Shown: positions 39,256 to 47,992 of the stretch, piece after piece
How the letters are laid out: each line of letters starts with the position of its first letter
Numbering within the stretch: position 1 is the first letter of the stretch
Assembly (NCBI RefSeq): GCF_000716715.1
Contig: NZ_JNYJ01000024.1
Coordinates: forward strand, 62,001 to 126,000
DNA from: Dactylosporangium aurantiacum
GTDB lineage: Bacteria > Actinomycetota > Actinomycetes > Mycobacteriales > Micromonosporaceae
Direction of reading: 5' to 3'
Length of the DNA stretch: 64,000 bases
Translations under genes and position numbers: made by a program
Notes under the pieces: generated by a model
The model's database searches: none
Seen by the model: only the letters and a program-made list of their open reading frames with translations
Told to the model about the DNA's origin: nothing

Positions 39256-41955
39256 TCAGGGGTAGGTCACGACCTGGCGCGGAGTGGTGTTGCCGGCGGG
39301 GTTGGGGACGGCACCGCCGGTGTCGTTCACGACGTTGGCGATGGTGCCGACGTCGCCGAGGGACACGGTGATGACGCTGTGGAGCCGGACCCCGGTCCGG
39401 TTGGGCACCTCAAAGCCCCGGTCCACACGGACGGCGGGGTTGACGTTGAAGTAGCAGTACACGCCGCCGCCCCACAGTTCGTGGTCGGTGACGCTGTCGG
39501 CGACCTTGTAGGCGGCGTAACCGTTGCCCCGGGGGCCGATCCAGGCTGCCTGGTTGGGCACGTCGTACGGCTTCTCGTTCTGGAAGAAGATCGTCTTGCC
39601 GCGGTTGCCGTTCCAGATCACCTCATACTTCTGGTAGTGCTCGACGAACAGGCCGGTGGCCAGGACGTCGTCGCCGTTCACGAGGAGACCGGTGTCGCCG
39701 GTGTTCACCGTCCAGCCGGTCGGCGCGCCACCATGGTCGGCCCGCCAGGCCCAGATGTGGTCGATGATCGTGTCGTCGCTGTGCACGGCAAGGGTGGTGG
39801 TGGCCTTGCCCTGGACGCTGCTGCCGATGCGGAAGAACACGTCCTGGATGCTGATCGGGTTTGCCGCGTGGTCGGTGTGCGCACCGGCCGTGCCGACGGT
39901 CATCAGCGTGGGGCTGTTGGTCGTGCCGGCGTCGAAGGTCAGGCCGCTGACCTTGACCCCGTTGACGTCGGCGATGTTCAGGGCCTCGACGCCACCGACC
40001 GGGATGAGGGTCGGGTAGCCGATGCCGGTGACGACCGTGTCGGCCCGGGTGACCCGGATCGTCTGGTCGAGGGAGTAGGTGCCCGGGGTGAAGAACAGGT
40101 TCAGGCCCTGGGCGAGGGCGGAGTTGATCCGGGCGGCGCTGTCACCGGGCTTGGCGACGTAGAAGTTGCGCATCGGGATCGAGGTGCCGGGGGTGTTCGG
40201 CCAGGTGGCACCCGCGGAGTTGCGCCGGATGGACGGCACGAAGACGCGGTACAGGCCGGCGCCGTCGACGTACAGGTACGGCTTCTCCCGGGTGACCGGG
40301 GTGGTGGCGAGGGTGGTGTGCGGCGGGTTCGGGAACGCGTTGGGCGGGGCGCCCTGCACGCCGGAGTAGACCATGTTCCACACGCCGCCGTCCCAGCGGG
40401 CGATCCGGCTGTCCCGGCTGTACCACTGCTGCTGCGACCCGGAGGTCACGTAGCCGTCGACGACGGAGTCGGCGAGGTAGCCGCCGCTGGAGTAGCCCTG
40501 CCCGCCGTCCTGGTTGGACGGTGCCAGGCTCAGGTTGCCCTTGATGTGGATACGCCGCATCGGGGCGGCCTGGGAGACGGCCCACCGGTTGATCCCGCCC
40601 TCGGGCACGATCGACAGGTTCTCCATGCTGCGCCAGAAGTTCTGGGTGGCGTTGAGCTCGTCGCCGTAGTTCCACCCGGAGTCGACGTTGACCGCGCCGT
40701 TGATCGTCACGTCGTCGGGGTTCAGGCCGAGACCGGCGACCGTGGTGTAGAAACCGACGTTGGCCCAGACCCGCCCGTACGTGCCGGGCTTGAACAGGAA
40801 CACGTGGCGCTGCGTGCCGAACTGCGCGGTGGGGCTGCGCAGCTGCGCGTTGAACGCCGCGTCGACCGCGGACTGGATGGTCGCCGCCGGGGTGGACTGG
40901 TCGAAGATCCGCACGTTCGGGCCGAAGTCCGGCGTGTCGGAGGTCGGGAGCGTCGGGGTGCTGGAGGACGTCGAGGGCGACGGCGAGGTCGGGTTCGACG
41001 GGCCGGAACCGGTGAACACCTGGAACTCCCACAGCGAGTAGCCATAGATGGTGGCCCGGGCAGCGCCGTTCATGCGCACGTAGCGGCCGGCGGTCGCGGT
41101 GACCACGGGGTTCTGCACGCCACCGGTGCCGGCGGTCGTGCTGTAGATGTTCGTCCAGCTGGTGCCGTTGGTGGACACCTGGATCTGGTACGCCGTCGCG
41201 TACGCGGCCTCCCAGTTCAACCGGACACCGCAGACGGTCACGGTGCTGCCCAGGTCGACCTGGAGCCACTGCGGGTCGGCGGCGGCGCTGGACCAGCGGG
41301 TGCCGGTGTTGCCGTCGACCGCCGCGGAGGCGGGCGTGCCGGCGTTCTCCGTCGACGACGCGGTCGCGGTCTTGCCTTGGGCGGCGTTGGTGGTGCCGCA
41401 GGTACCCGGGGTGTCGGGGGTGCCGCCGAAGACCTGGAACTCCCACAGCGAGACACCCCACTGGGTCGCCTTCGCGGTCGCGTTGACGCGTACGTAGCGG
41501 CCGGTGCCGGTGACCGGCAGGCTCTGCTGGCCGCCGGTGCTGGTCGTGGTGGAGTAGACGTTCGTCCACGTGCTGCCGTCGGCGGAGGTCTGGATCTGGA
41601 AGGCGGTGGCGTACGCACCCTCCCAGTTGAGTGCGACCCGGGTGATCGACTGGGCGGAGCCGAGATCGACCTGGATCCACTGCGGGACGCTGAAGGTGCT
41701 CGACCAGCGGGTGCCGGTGTTGCCATCGGTCGCGCTGCTGGCGGGGGTGCCGGCGTTCTCCGTCGACGAGGCGGTCGTCGGCCGGCCCTGCGACAGCAGG
41801 GTCTCGGCCGCGTCGGCGCGGGTCGTGACCACGACGATGTACGTCACCAGCATGGCCGCCACCGCGGTCACGATGGCGGCCATGCGCAGGGTGCGCCGGC
41901 TCGTCAATGATCCGGATGAACGTCTATGGCCGGGGCGGGGTTCCGACCATTCCAT
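39256..41955 (-). CDS. Secreted protein with two discoidin (F5/8 type C) domains and a beta-helix domain
   Basis: Extracellular carbohydrate-related protein of 899 aa. Residues about 23-50 are a signal or anchor helix after RRTLR, ending TRADAAE. Two discoidin/CBM32-like domains follow (about 50-190 and 195-330); they share repeats such as TASSTENAGTPAS and LWEFQVF. A Ser/Thr/Pro linker (about 332-355) leads to a right-handed beta-helix domain of about 540 residues (start FGPNVRIFDQSTPAATIQSA), of the pectate-lyase/GH55-like superfamily. The ATG at 41955 has AAGGAG five bases upstream. LacI-type palindromes in the promoter point to sugar control, separate from the TetR regulon around it. Polysaccharide binding is likely; catalysis is unproven. 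Confidence 0.88.
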   Translation of the reverse strand: MEWSEPRPGHRRSSGSLTSRRTLRMAAIVTAVAAMLVTYIVVVTTRADAAETLLSQGRPTTASSTENAGTPASSATDGNTGTRWSSTFSVPQWIQVDLGSAQSITRVALNWEGAYATAFQIQTSADGSTWTNVYSTTTSTGGQQSLPVTGTGRYVRVNATAKATQWGVSLWEFQVFGGTPDTPGTCGTTNAAQGKTATASSTENAGTPASAAVDGNTGTRWSSAAADPQWLQVDLGSTVTVCGVRLNWEAAYATAYQIQVSTNGTSWTNIYSTTAGTGGVQNPVVTATAGRYVRMNGAARATIYGYSLWEFQVFTGSGPSNPTSPSPSTSSSTPTLPTSDTPDFGPNVRIFDQSTPAATIQSAVDAAFNAQLRSPTAQFGTQRHVFLFKPGTYGRVWANVGFYTTVAGLGLNPDDVTINGAVNVDSGWNYGDELNATQNFWRSMENLSIVPEGGINRWAVSQAAPMRRIHIKGNLSLAPSNQDGGQGYSSGGYLADSVVDGYVTSGSQQQWYSRDSRIARWDGGVWNMVYSGVQGAPPNAFPNPPHTTLATTPVTREKPYLYVDGAGLYRVFVPSIRRNSAGATWPNTPGTSIPMRNFYVAKPGDSAARINSALAQGLNLFFTPGTYSLDQTIRVTRADTVVTGIGYPTLIPVGGVEALNIADVNGVKVSGLTFDAGTTNSPTLMTVGTAGAHTDHAANPISIQDVFFRIGSSVQGKATTTLAVHSDDTIIDHIWAWRADHGGAPTGWTVNTGDTGLLVNGDDVLATGLFVEHYQKYEVIWNGNRGKTIFFQNEKPYDVPNQAAWIGPRGNGYAAYKVADSVTDHELWGGGVYCYFNVNPAVRVDRGFEVPNRTGVRLHSVITVSLGDVGTIANVVNDTGGAVPNPAGNTTPRQVVTYP

Positions 41956-42004
41956 AGGGACTCCTTCGTGAAGCTGGGGTGTCGGCGGTGTTTCACGGGT
42001 GTGA

Positions 42005-42181
42005 GAGAGCGCTCTCGCAGACGCCACTGTGACGCTTCCTTGGAGAGGAGTCAATGCTTCGCGAGGAACGACTGTCCTCTGAGCACCACTGAACTACGCG
42101 CAGGCCAGGCCAGCGTGACGAAACGCTGATCAACAATGTCCGCCGATTGCCGACCTCTGGGAGCGCTCTCTGAAGCGCTTC
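42005..42181 (-). promoter_or_regulatory. LacI/CebR-like operators upstream of the discoidin gene
   Basis: Three GCGC-centred palindromes: GAGAGCGCTCTC (42005-42016), TGGGAGCGCTCTCT (42158-42171, core GAGCGCTC) and GAAGCGCTTC (42172-42181). The middle one matches 12 of 14 positions of the CebR box TGGGAGCGCTCCCA, the LacI-family operator for cello-oligosaccharide genes in Streptomyces. The first lies 50 bases before the ATG, the others about 150 bases further. The 42056-42281 stretch otherwise holds no gene. Confidence 0.65.
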
Positions 42182-42281
42182 GGCACGGCCGGAAGTATCC
42201 GGGCCCGACTGCGGTGGCGAGCGCTGGCAGACCCGGAATCTCCGCCTGCCACCGGCGCGTTGCCGCGGGAGCCGAGCTCTG

Positions 42282-43886
42282 TCAGTCGTGCGGAAGCGGC
42301 TCGTAGGTCCAGTCGGGGCGCAACATGGGGCGCTGGTCGCGGAGGGTGCGTTTCAGTACCTTGCCGGACGGGTTGGTCGGGAGCTCGTCGACGAGGTAGA
42401 GCGCCTTCGGCACCTTGAACCTGCCGAGCCGCTGCCGAGCGTGTTCGATGAGCGACTCCGCGGTGAGGCCGGGCCGGCCGATGACGAACGCGACCGGGAC
42501 CTCCTGCCACTTCGGGTGCGGCGCACCGACCACCGACGCGGCGAGGACGAGGGGATGGTCGGCCAGCACGTTCTCGATCTCGGCGCTGGACATGTTCTCC
42601 CCGCCGCTGCGGATCATGTCCTTGAGCCGGTCCCGGATGTACAGGTAACCGTCGGCGTCGAAACAGCCGACGTCGCCGGTGTGGAACCAGCCGCCGCGGA
42701 ACGCGTGCGCGGTGGCGGCCGGGTCGTCCAGGTAGCCCGGGCTGACCTTCGGGCCCCGGGCGACGACCTCGCCGTCCTCCCCGACAGGCACGTCGTTGTC
42801 GTCGGCGTCCACGACCCTGACCTGGACCCATGGCACCGGGATCCCGACGGAGCCCTGCTTGGACGCCATGTGGGCATGGTCGAGGTACGTCAGGCCGCTG
42901 CAGGTCTCGGTGAGGCCGTAGCCCTCGATCAGCCGGGCGTTCGGGAACAGCTCCCGGGCCACCGCGAACAGCGCTGAGGTCACCTGCGAGTAGATGAGCC
43001 AGCGCACCGAGCCGAGGTCCGCGTCGGTGCCGGTCTCGCGGCGGACCATGTCGAGCATCGTGGCCGCCATGACCATGCCGGTGATGCGTTCGGCCTCGAT
43101 CGCGCGTTTGACCGCGGCCGGCTCGAAGCGGCGCTGCAGCACCATGCACCCGCCGACGTGCCAGATGCCGTACCCCGGCAGGTCGGTGCCGCCGACGTGG
43201 TACAGCGGCGCGAAGTTGAGGATCCGGTCGGTCGGGCGCAGGCCCAGCTCGACGATCTGGGCGTGCATGTTCATGTTCACGTTGCCGTGGGTGAGCATGA
43301 CGCCCTTGGGCAGGCTGGTCGTGCCGGAGGTGTACACGATGCGCTGCAGCGCGTCGTCGGGCAGGTCGGCGTCGGCGACCCGGGCACCGCGGTGCGTCTC
43401 GACGAGCGCCCGCAGGTCGCTCCACCCGTCGATCGGCTCCAGCGCGAACCTGCGCACCTGGGGCAGGCCGGCGACTGCGGCGGTGGTCAGCTCGGCGAAC
43501 TCCGGCACGGTCGCCACCGCCTGCACCCGGGCGTGGCCGAGCAGCTGGGCGAGCTCACCGGCGGTGAGCCGGTAGTTGAGCGGGACGAAGACGGCGCCGA
43601 GCTTCGACAGCGCGAGGGACAGGATGAGGAACTCGGGCACGTTGTTCGCGACGATCGCGACCCGGCTCCCCCGCTGGATGCCCTCGGCGCCGAGGCCGGC
43701 GGCGAGGGCGTTGACGTCGGCGTCGAGCTGCCGGTGCGTCCACCGCCGGCCCTCGAAGACGAGCGCGTCGGCGTCGCCGAACCGCAGCGCGTTGCCGCCC
43801 AGCATCGCGGCGATGTTCGCGGTGCCCACGCCGCCACCTCCGCTGCGCCGCGGTCCGCTCATGCCGTCACCTGCGCTGCCGCTCAT
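42282..43886 (-). CDS. Acyl-CoA ligase (AMP-forming)
   Basis: CoA ligase of 534 aa. Motifs: IVYTSGTTSLPKGVMLTHGN (P-loop), FAPLYHVGG, A5 EGYGLTE, FHTGDVG, hinge RDRLKDMIRSGGEN and catalytic Lys in NPSGKVLKR. All are intact. The ATG at 43886 overlaps the previous stop (ATGA). The first 19 residues (MSGSAGDGMSGPRRSGGGG) are low-complexity and precede the real domain, so GTG 43829 or ATG 43862 may be the true start. Last gene of the 11-gene operon from 54623. It may activate the imported substrate or a side-chain product. Confidence 0.9.
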   Translation of the reverse strand: MSGSAGDGMSGPRRSGGGGVGTANIAAMLGGNALRFGDADALVFEGRRWTHRQLDADVNALAAGLGAEGIQRGSRVAIVANNVPEFLILSLALSKLGAVFVPLNYRLTAGELAQLLGHARVQAVATVPEFAELTTAAVAGLPQVRRFALEPIDGWSDLRALVETHRGARVADADLPDDALQRIVYTSGTTSLPKGVMLTHGNVNMNMHAQIVELGLRPTDRILNFAPLYHVGGTDLPGYGIWHVGGCMVLQRRFEPAAVKRAIEAERITGMVMAATMLDMVRRETGTDADLGSVRWLIYSQVTSALFAVARELFPNARLIEGYGLTETCSGLTYLDHAHMASKQGSVGIPVPWVQVRVVDADDNDVPVGEDGEVVARGPKVSPGYLDDPAATAHAFRGGWFHTGDVGCFDADGYLYIRDRLKDMIRSGGENMSSAEIENVLADHPLVLAASVVGAPHPKWQEVPVAFVIGRPGLTAESLIEHARQRLGRFKVPKALYLVDELPTNPSGKVLKRTLRDQRPMLRPDWTYEPLPHD

Positions 43887-45403
43887 GGCTGCCGCAGCTC
43901 GCGCTTGAGGACCTTGCCGGAGTCGTTGCGCGGCAGAGCCTTCACCACGTCGACGTACTTCGGCACCTTGAAACGGGCCAGGTGCAGCCGGCAGTGCGCG
44001 CGGATGTCCTCGCCGGTGGCCGTCGCGCCGTCGCGGAGGATGACGAACGCCTTCGGCACCTCGTCCCACTGCGGGTCGGGGACGCCGATGACGGCGACCT
44101 CGGCGACGTCCGGGTGCTGGGCGACGACCCGCTCGATCTCGGCGCCGGCGACGTTCTCGCCGCCGGACTTGATGAGGTCGGTGCGCCGGTCGACGAACCA
44201 CAGGTAGCCGTCCTCGTCGAGGCGGCCGACGTCGCCGGTGAGGAACCACCCGTCGCGGCGGGTGCGCTTGTTGGCTTCCTCGTCATTCCAGTACCCGGGC
44301 GAGATCTTCTCCCCACGGATGATGATCTCACCGTCGGTGCCGGGCGGGACCGGCCGGAAGTGCTCGTCGACGATCCTGATGTGCACACCGGGGAACGGGG
44401 CGCCGAGCGCGCCTATCTTGCTGTCCTCGTGGGCGGCGTCCATGTAGCACACCCCGTTGCACAGTTCGGTCATCCCGAACGTGTCGATGAGCCGCACGTG
44501 CGGCAACCGCCGTTTCACGTCGCGCCGCACGGTGGGCGCGACCCCGGCGAACAGCAGGTACCGCAGCGCCGACAGGTCCGGCGGCTGCGGCAGGTCCAGC
44601 AGGTCGAGCAGGCCGAACAGGATCTGCGCGGCGAGGACCATGCCGGTGACGCGTTCCCGCGCCGCGATGCGGGCGATGTCCTCGGCCTTGAACGTGGGCG
44701 TGAGCACCATCGTCGCGCCCGCGGTGAAGACCGCCAGGCCGGGTGCCTCCAGGCCGCTGACGTGGAACAGCGGCGCGGAGACCAGGATCCGGTCGTGCTG
44801 GGTCAGCTCCAGCTCGAGGACCTGGGCGAGGTGGTTGGCGGTGAGGTTGCCGCAGGTGTGGATGACGCCCTTCGGGTGTGCGGTGGTGCCGGAGGTGTAC
44901 AGCAGCCGGTGGATGTCGCCGGGCGCCTTCTGCGCGTCGGGGACCCGGACCCCGGCCGGCTGCCGGTCGAGCAGCCCGGCGAGGAGCTGCGCGCCGGGGA
45001 CCGCCTGGCCGCCGTTGGCGACCGCGACCCGGATCCCGGTGGCGGCGACCAGGTCGGCGGCGGTGCCGGCGAAGTCGTCGTCGTAGAGCAGACCGGTGAT
45101 CCCGGCCTGCTCTACGACGTAGGTCTGCTCGCTGGTGTGCAGCCGCCAGTTCAGCGGCACCGAGATCGCGCCGATGCGGGCGATGGCGAGCAGCTCGATG
45201 ACGTAGGTGGCGGTGTTGCGCCCGAGCACCGCGACGAGGTCGGCGGGGGTGATACCGGCGTCGAGCAGGGCCGCGGCGTGCCGGTCGACGTCGGCGTCGA
45301 GCTGGGCGTAGGTCCAGCGGTCGGCGCCGTCGACGAGCGCCTCCCGGTCCGCGCGGCGCAGCGCCTGCAGCCGCAGCGTCTCGGCGAAGTTGCTGGCGCC
45401 CAT
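43883..45403 (-). CDS. Acyl-CoA ligase (AMP-forming), adjacent paralogue
   Basis: CoA ligase of 506 aa. Motifs: LLYTSGTTAHPKGVIHTCGN, SAPLFHVSGLE, A5 DTFGMTE (Phe for the usual Tyr), FLTGDVGRLDEDG, DRRTDLIKSGGEN and NDSGKVLKREL. It is a full-length neighbour of the 42282 ligase but clearly diverged from it, so the two probably accept different acids. The ATG shares its A with the upstream TGA (TGATG at 45401-45405). The island thus holds three intact ligases and one broken one. Confidence 0.92.
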   Translation of the reverse strand: MGASNFAETLRLQALRRADREALVDGADRWTYAQLDADVDRHAAALLDAGITPADLVAVLGRNTATYVIELLAIARIGAISVPLNWRLHTSEQTYVVEQAGITGLLYDDDFAGTAADLVAATGIRVAVANGGQAVPGAQLLAGLLDRQPAGVRVPDAQKAPGDIHRLLYTSGTTAHPKGVIHTCGNLTANHLAQVLELELTQHDRILVSAPLFHVSGLEAPGLAVFTAGATMVLTPTFKAEDIARIAARERVTGMVLAAQILFGLLDLLDLPQPPDLSALRYLLFAGVAPTVRRDVKRRLPHVRLIDTFGMTELCNGVCYMDAAHEDSKIGALGAPFPGVHIRIVDEHFRPVPPGTDGEIIIRGEKISPGYWNDEEANKRTRRDGWFLTGDVGRLDEDGYLWFVDRRTDLIKSGGENVAGAEIERVVAQHPDVAEVAVIGVPDPQWDEVPKAFVILRDGATATGEDIRAHCRLHLARFKVPKYVDVVKALPRNDSGKVLKRELRQP

Positions 45404-45897
45404 CAGCTGCCGTTCCCGCTCCGGTACGCCAGGATCTCCTCCCGGCTGGGCAGCGACACGAACTCCAGCAGGTTGCCGTCGAGGTCGCGGGCCGCGAACG
45501 CGGTGATGTACCCGTAGTTCTCCAGCAGCACCCGGTTGGGCTCGCCGAGGCATTCGGCGCCGAGCTCGGTCATCCGCCGGTGCAGCTCGCCGATCTCCTC
45601 GACGGGCACCTCGAAGCTGAGCAGGAACGTGCCGAGCTCGAGGTGGCCGGCGGTGGCGGTGCGGGTCTTGGTGCCGTTCCACTCGATGAGCTCGAGCTGC
45701 CCGATCTTGCTCGGGCCCTGCATGTACTGGACCCGGCCGGTGGTCCCGGCCGGCAGCCCGAGCGACACCTCGATCCCGGGGCCGCCGACGTCGGTGCGCA
45801 GGGTCCTGCGGTAGCCGAGGGCCCGCTCATAGAAGTCGGCGGCCCGGTCCACGTCGGACACGGTCATGGCCACGTGGTGCACTTCGCTGACCGGCAT
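45403..45897 (-). CDS. VOC-family protein, extradiol-dioxygenase-like
   Basis: VOC protein of 164 aa, opening SEVHHVAMTVSDVDRAADFY, with the first metal-ligand His in VHHVAM and a second candidate region in HLELGTFLLSF. The end has ARDLDGNLLEFV, where Glu is the usual third ligand. Lactoylglutathione lyase, epimerase (methylmalonyl-CoA epimerase-like) and small dioxygenase are all possible. TGATG junctions link it to the SDR above and the ligase below, so it is firmly part of the catabolic operon. Confidence 0.85.
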   Translation of the reverse strand: MPVSEVHHVAMTVSDVDRAADFYERALGYRRTLRTDVGGPGIEVSLGLPAGTTGRVQYMQGPSKIGQLELIEWNGTKTRTATAGHLELGTFLLSFEVPVEEIGELHRRMTELGAECLGEPNRVLLENYGYITAFAARDLDGNLLEFVSLPSREEILAYRSGNGS

Positions 45898-46811
45898 CAG
45901 TCACTCACTTTCCGACTCAGGACCTTCTGGATCAGTTCGACCTCGTCGGCGCCGCTGTCCGGGACGATGAAGTCGTCGAGGGAGCAGATCTCGTCGAGCG
46001 CGCCGAGGATGTCGTCGGGCGAGGCGGGGTCGGGGCCGCCGTACCAGCCCGGGGTGACCCCCAGGAAGATCCGGCCGACCCGGCCGCCGCCGACGGTGAG
46101 GATGTGCCGGTTGAGGGTGCACTGCTCCGAGGCGAGGAACGTGCCGACCGCGGCGACGTGCCGCGGGTCGAACCGGTCGGCGAGGTCGCCGAGCAGGCCG
46201 TCGGTCATCCGGGTCGCGGCGGTCGGGGCGATCGTGTTGACCAGGATGCCGCGGCGGGCGCCTTCCAGGGACAGCACCTGCATCAGCCCGGCGAGGCCGG
46301 CCTTCGCGGCGCCGTAGTTGGACTGGCCGAAGTTGCCGAGCAGCCCCGACGACGAGCTGGTGAGCACGACCCGGCCGTACCCGTGCGCGGCCATGACCGG
46401 CCAGGCGGGGCGCAGCACGTTGAACGCGCCGGTGAGGTGCACGTCCAGGACGGCCCGCACGTCGTCGTCGGTGAGCTTCGCCAGCGTCCGGTCGCGCAGG
46501 ATGCCGGCGTTGTGGATGACGGCGTCGACCGTGCCGTACGCCTCGACCGCGGTCCGGACCAGGGCCGCCCCACCCTCCGCTGTCGCCACGGAGTCCGTGG
46601 ACGCGGTCGCGGTGCCGCCCGCCGCGCGGATTTCCGCGACGACCTGGTCCGCCGCGCCGCCGGTGCCCGTGCCGTCGACCGCGCCACCGAGGTCGTTGAC
46701 GACGACGGAGGCGCCGTGCTCGGCGAGGGACAGGGCGTGCGCCCGGCCGATGCCGTTGCCCGCGCCGGTCACGATGACGACCCGGCCGTCCAGCCTGACC
46801 CGGGCGCTCAT
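45897..46811 (-). CDS. SDR of the MFE-2 (HSD17B4) dehydrogenase type
   Basis: Dehydrogenase of 304 aa. The N-terminus GRVVIVTGAGNGIGRAHALS with VVVNDLGG and the adjacent insertion of about 15 residues is characteristic of the 3R-hydroxyacyl-CoA dehydrogenase part of multifunctional enzyme 2. Also seen are NAGILRDRTLAKLTDDD, TSSSSGLLGNFGQSNYGAAK (catalytic Ser/Tyr/Lys) and NTIAPTAATRMTD. In MFE-2 this is fused to a MaoC hydratase; here the hydratase is a separate gene (57344). Overlaps the thiolase stop (ATGA). Probable third step of side-chain beta-oxidation. Confidence 0.9.
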   Translation of the reverse strand: MSARVRLDGRVVIVTGAGNGIGRAHALSLAEHGASVVVNDLGGAVDGTGTGGAADQVVAEIRAAGGTATASTDSVATAEGGAALVRTAVEAYGTVDAVIHNAGILRDRTLAKLTDDDVRAVLDVHLTGAFNVLRPAWPVMAAHGYGRVVLTSSSSGLLGNFGQSNYGAAKAGLAGLMQVLSLEGARRGILVNTIAPTAATRMTDGLLGDLADRFDPRHVAAVGTFLASEQCTLNRHILTVGGGRVGRIFLGVTPGWYGGPDPASPDDILGALDEICSLDDFIVPDSGADEVELIQKVLSRKVSD

Positions 46812-47992
46812 CGCTCGCTGCCCAGGACGGCGACGAACGCGACGCAGGAGCCCGGCTGGCCGCCGAGGTTCTGCGCGACGGCGAGCCTCGCGTCCGGCAC
46901 CTGCCGGTCACCGGCCTCACCGCGCAGCTGGGTGAAGCACTCGAACATCATCCGCAGCCCGGTCGCGCCGATCGGGTGGCCGAAGGACTTCAGGCCGCCG
47001 TCGGTGTTGACCGGCAGCGCCCCGCCGAGGTCGTAGCGGCCGTCGAGCAGGTCCCGCCACGCCTTGCCGCGCTCGGAGAACCCGAGGTCCTCCATGAGCA
47101 CCACCTCCGTCGGGGTGAAGCAGTCGTGGACCTCCGCCAGGGAGATCTGCGTGGCCGGGTCGGTGACGCCCGCCTGCTCGTACGCCTGCCGGGCCGCGGC
47201 GACGACCTCCGGGAAGCTGGTGAAGTCGTAGCCGTCGGACGCCAGGCCCGCACCGGAGCCGGCGACGAAGCTCATCCCCTTCAGGTAGACGGGTTTGTCG
47301 GTGTACCGGTGGGCGTCCTCGGCCCGCACGATGATGGCGGCGGCGGCACCGTCGGACACCCCGGAGCAGTCCATGACGCCGAGCGGCCCGGCGATACGCG
47401 GGGAGCGTTCCACGGTCTCGGCGGTGACGGCCTTGCGGAACTGGGCGCGGTTGTTGAGGGCCCCGTTCGCGTGGTTCTTCATCGCGACCTTCGTCAGGGC
47501 GCTGCGCATGTCGCGGGCGTCGACGCCGTACGCCTCCTGGTAGGCCGGGGCCAGCAGGGAGAAACCGGCGGGGGCGGTCCAGTCGACGTCGGTGCCGTCT
47601 GCGGGCGGGTACACCGCGGACAGCCCGGAGTAGGAGGAGTCCTTGAGCTTCTCCACGCCGGTCGCCATGACCATGTCGTAGGCGCCGGACGCGACCGCGA
47701 ACACGGCGTTGCGGAACGCCTCGGAGCCGGTGGCGCAGTAGTTCTCGACCCGGGTGACGGGTTTGCCGGTCAGCCGCAGCGGCCGGGCCAGGGTCTGCCC
47801 GGACATGCCGGAGCCCTGGGTGCCGACCCAGAACGCGTCGACGTCGTCGAGGGTGACCGACGGCAGCGACCCGACGCACTCCTGGACGGCGTCGACGAGC
47901 AGGTCGTCGGCGGAGGCGTGCCAGTGGTCGCGGAACGGGGTGCATCCCATCGCGACGATCGCGACGTCGTGGGTGGTGCGCCTGCTGCCCAT
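46808..47992 (-). CDS. Lipid-transfer-protein-type thiolase (Ltp/SCP-x)
   Basis: Thiolase-superfamily protein of 394 aa, of the SCP-x/Ltp branch. The nucleophile region is ENYCATGSEAF (Cys86), with EVHDCFTPTEVV and GGLKSFGHPIGATGLR at the C-terminal active site. In cholesterol degraders Ltp proteins pair with OB-fold (DUF35) partners and act as retro-aldolases on side-chain CoA esters; other members are true thiolases. The gene just upstream encodes an OB-fold protein and overlaps by one base (TGATG), so that pairing is strongly suggested. Direct evidence for the reaction is absent. Confidence 0.9.
   Translation of the reverse strand: MGSRRTTHDVAIVAMGCTPFRDHWHASADDLLVDAVQECVGSLPSVTLDDVDAFWVGTQGSGMSGQTLARPLRLTGKPVTRVENYCATGSEAFRNAVFAVASGAYDMVMATGVEKLKDSSYSGLSAVYPPADGTDVDWTAPAGFSLLAPAYQEAYGVDARDMRSALTKVAMKNHANGALNNRAQFRKAVTAETVERSPRIAGPLGVMDCSGVSDGAAAAIIVRAEDAHRYTDKPVYLKGMSFVAGSGAGLASDGYDFTSFPEVVAAARQAYEQAGVTDPATQISLAEVHDCFTPTEVVLMEDLGFSERGKAWRDLLDGRYDLGGALPVNTDGGLKSFGHPIGATGLRMMFECFTQLRGEAGDRQVPDARLAVAQNLGGQPGSCVAFVAVLGSER

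Noticed and set aside
39163..41910. A 915-codon open frame opposite the discoidin gene
   Set aside because: Low-complexity Val/Gly/Asp product without any family motif. The minus-strand frame has a signal peptide, two discoidin domains and a good ribosome site.
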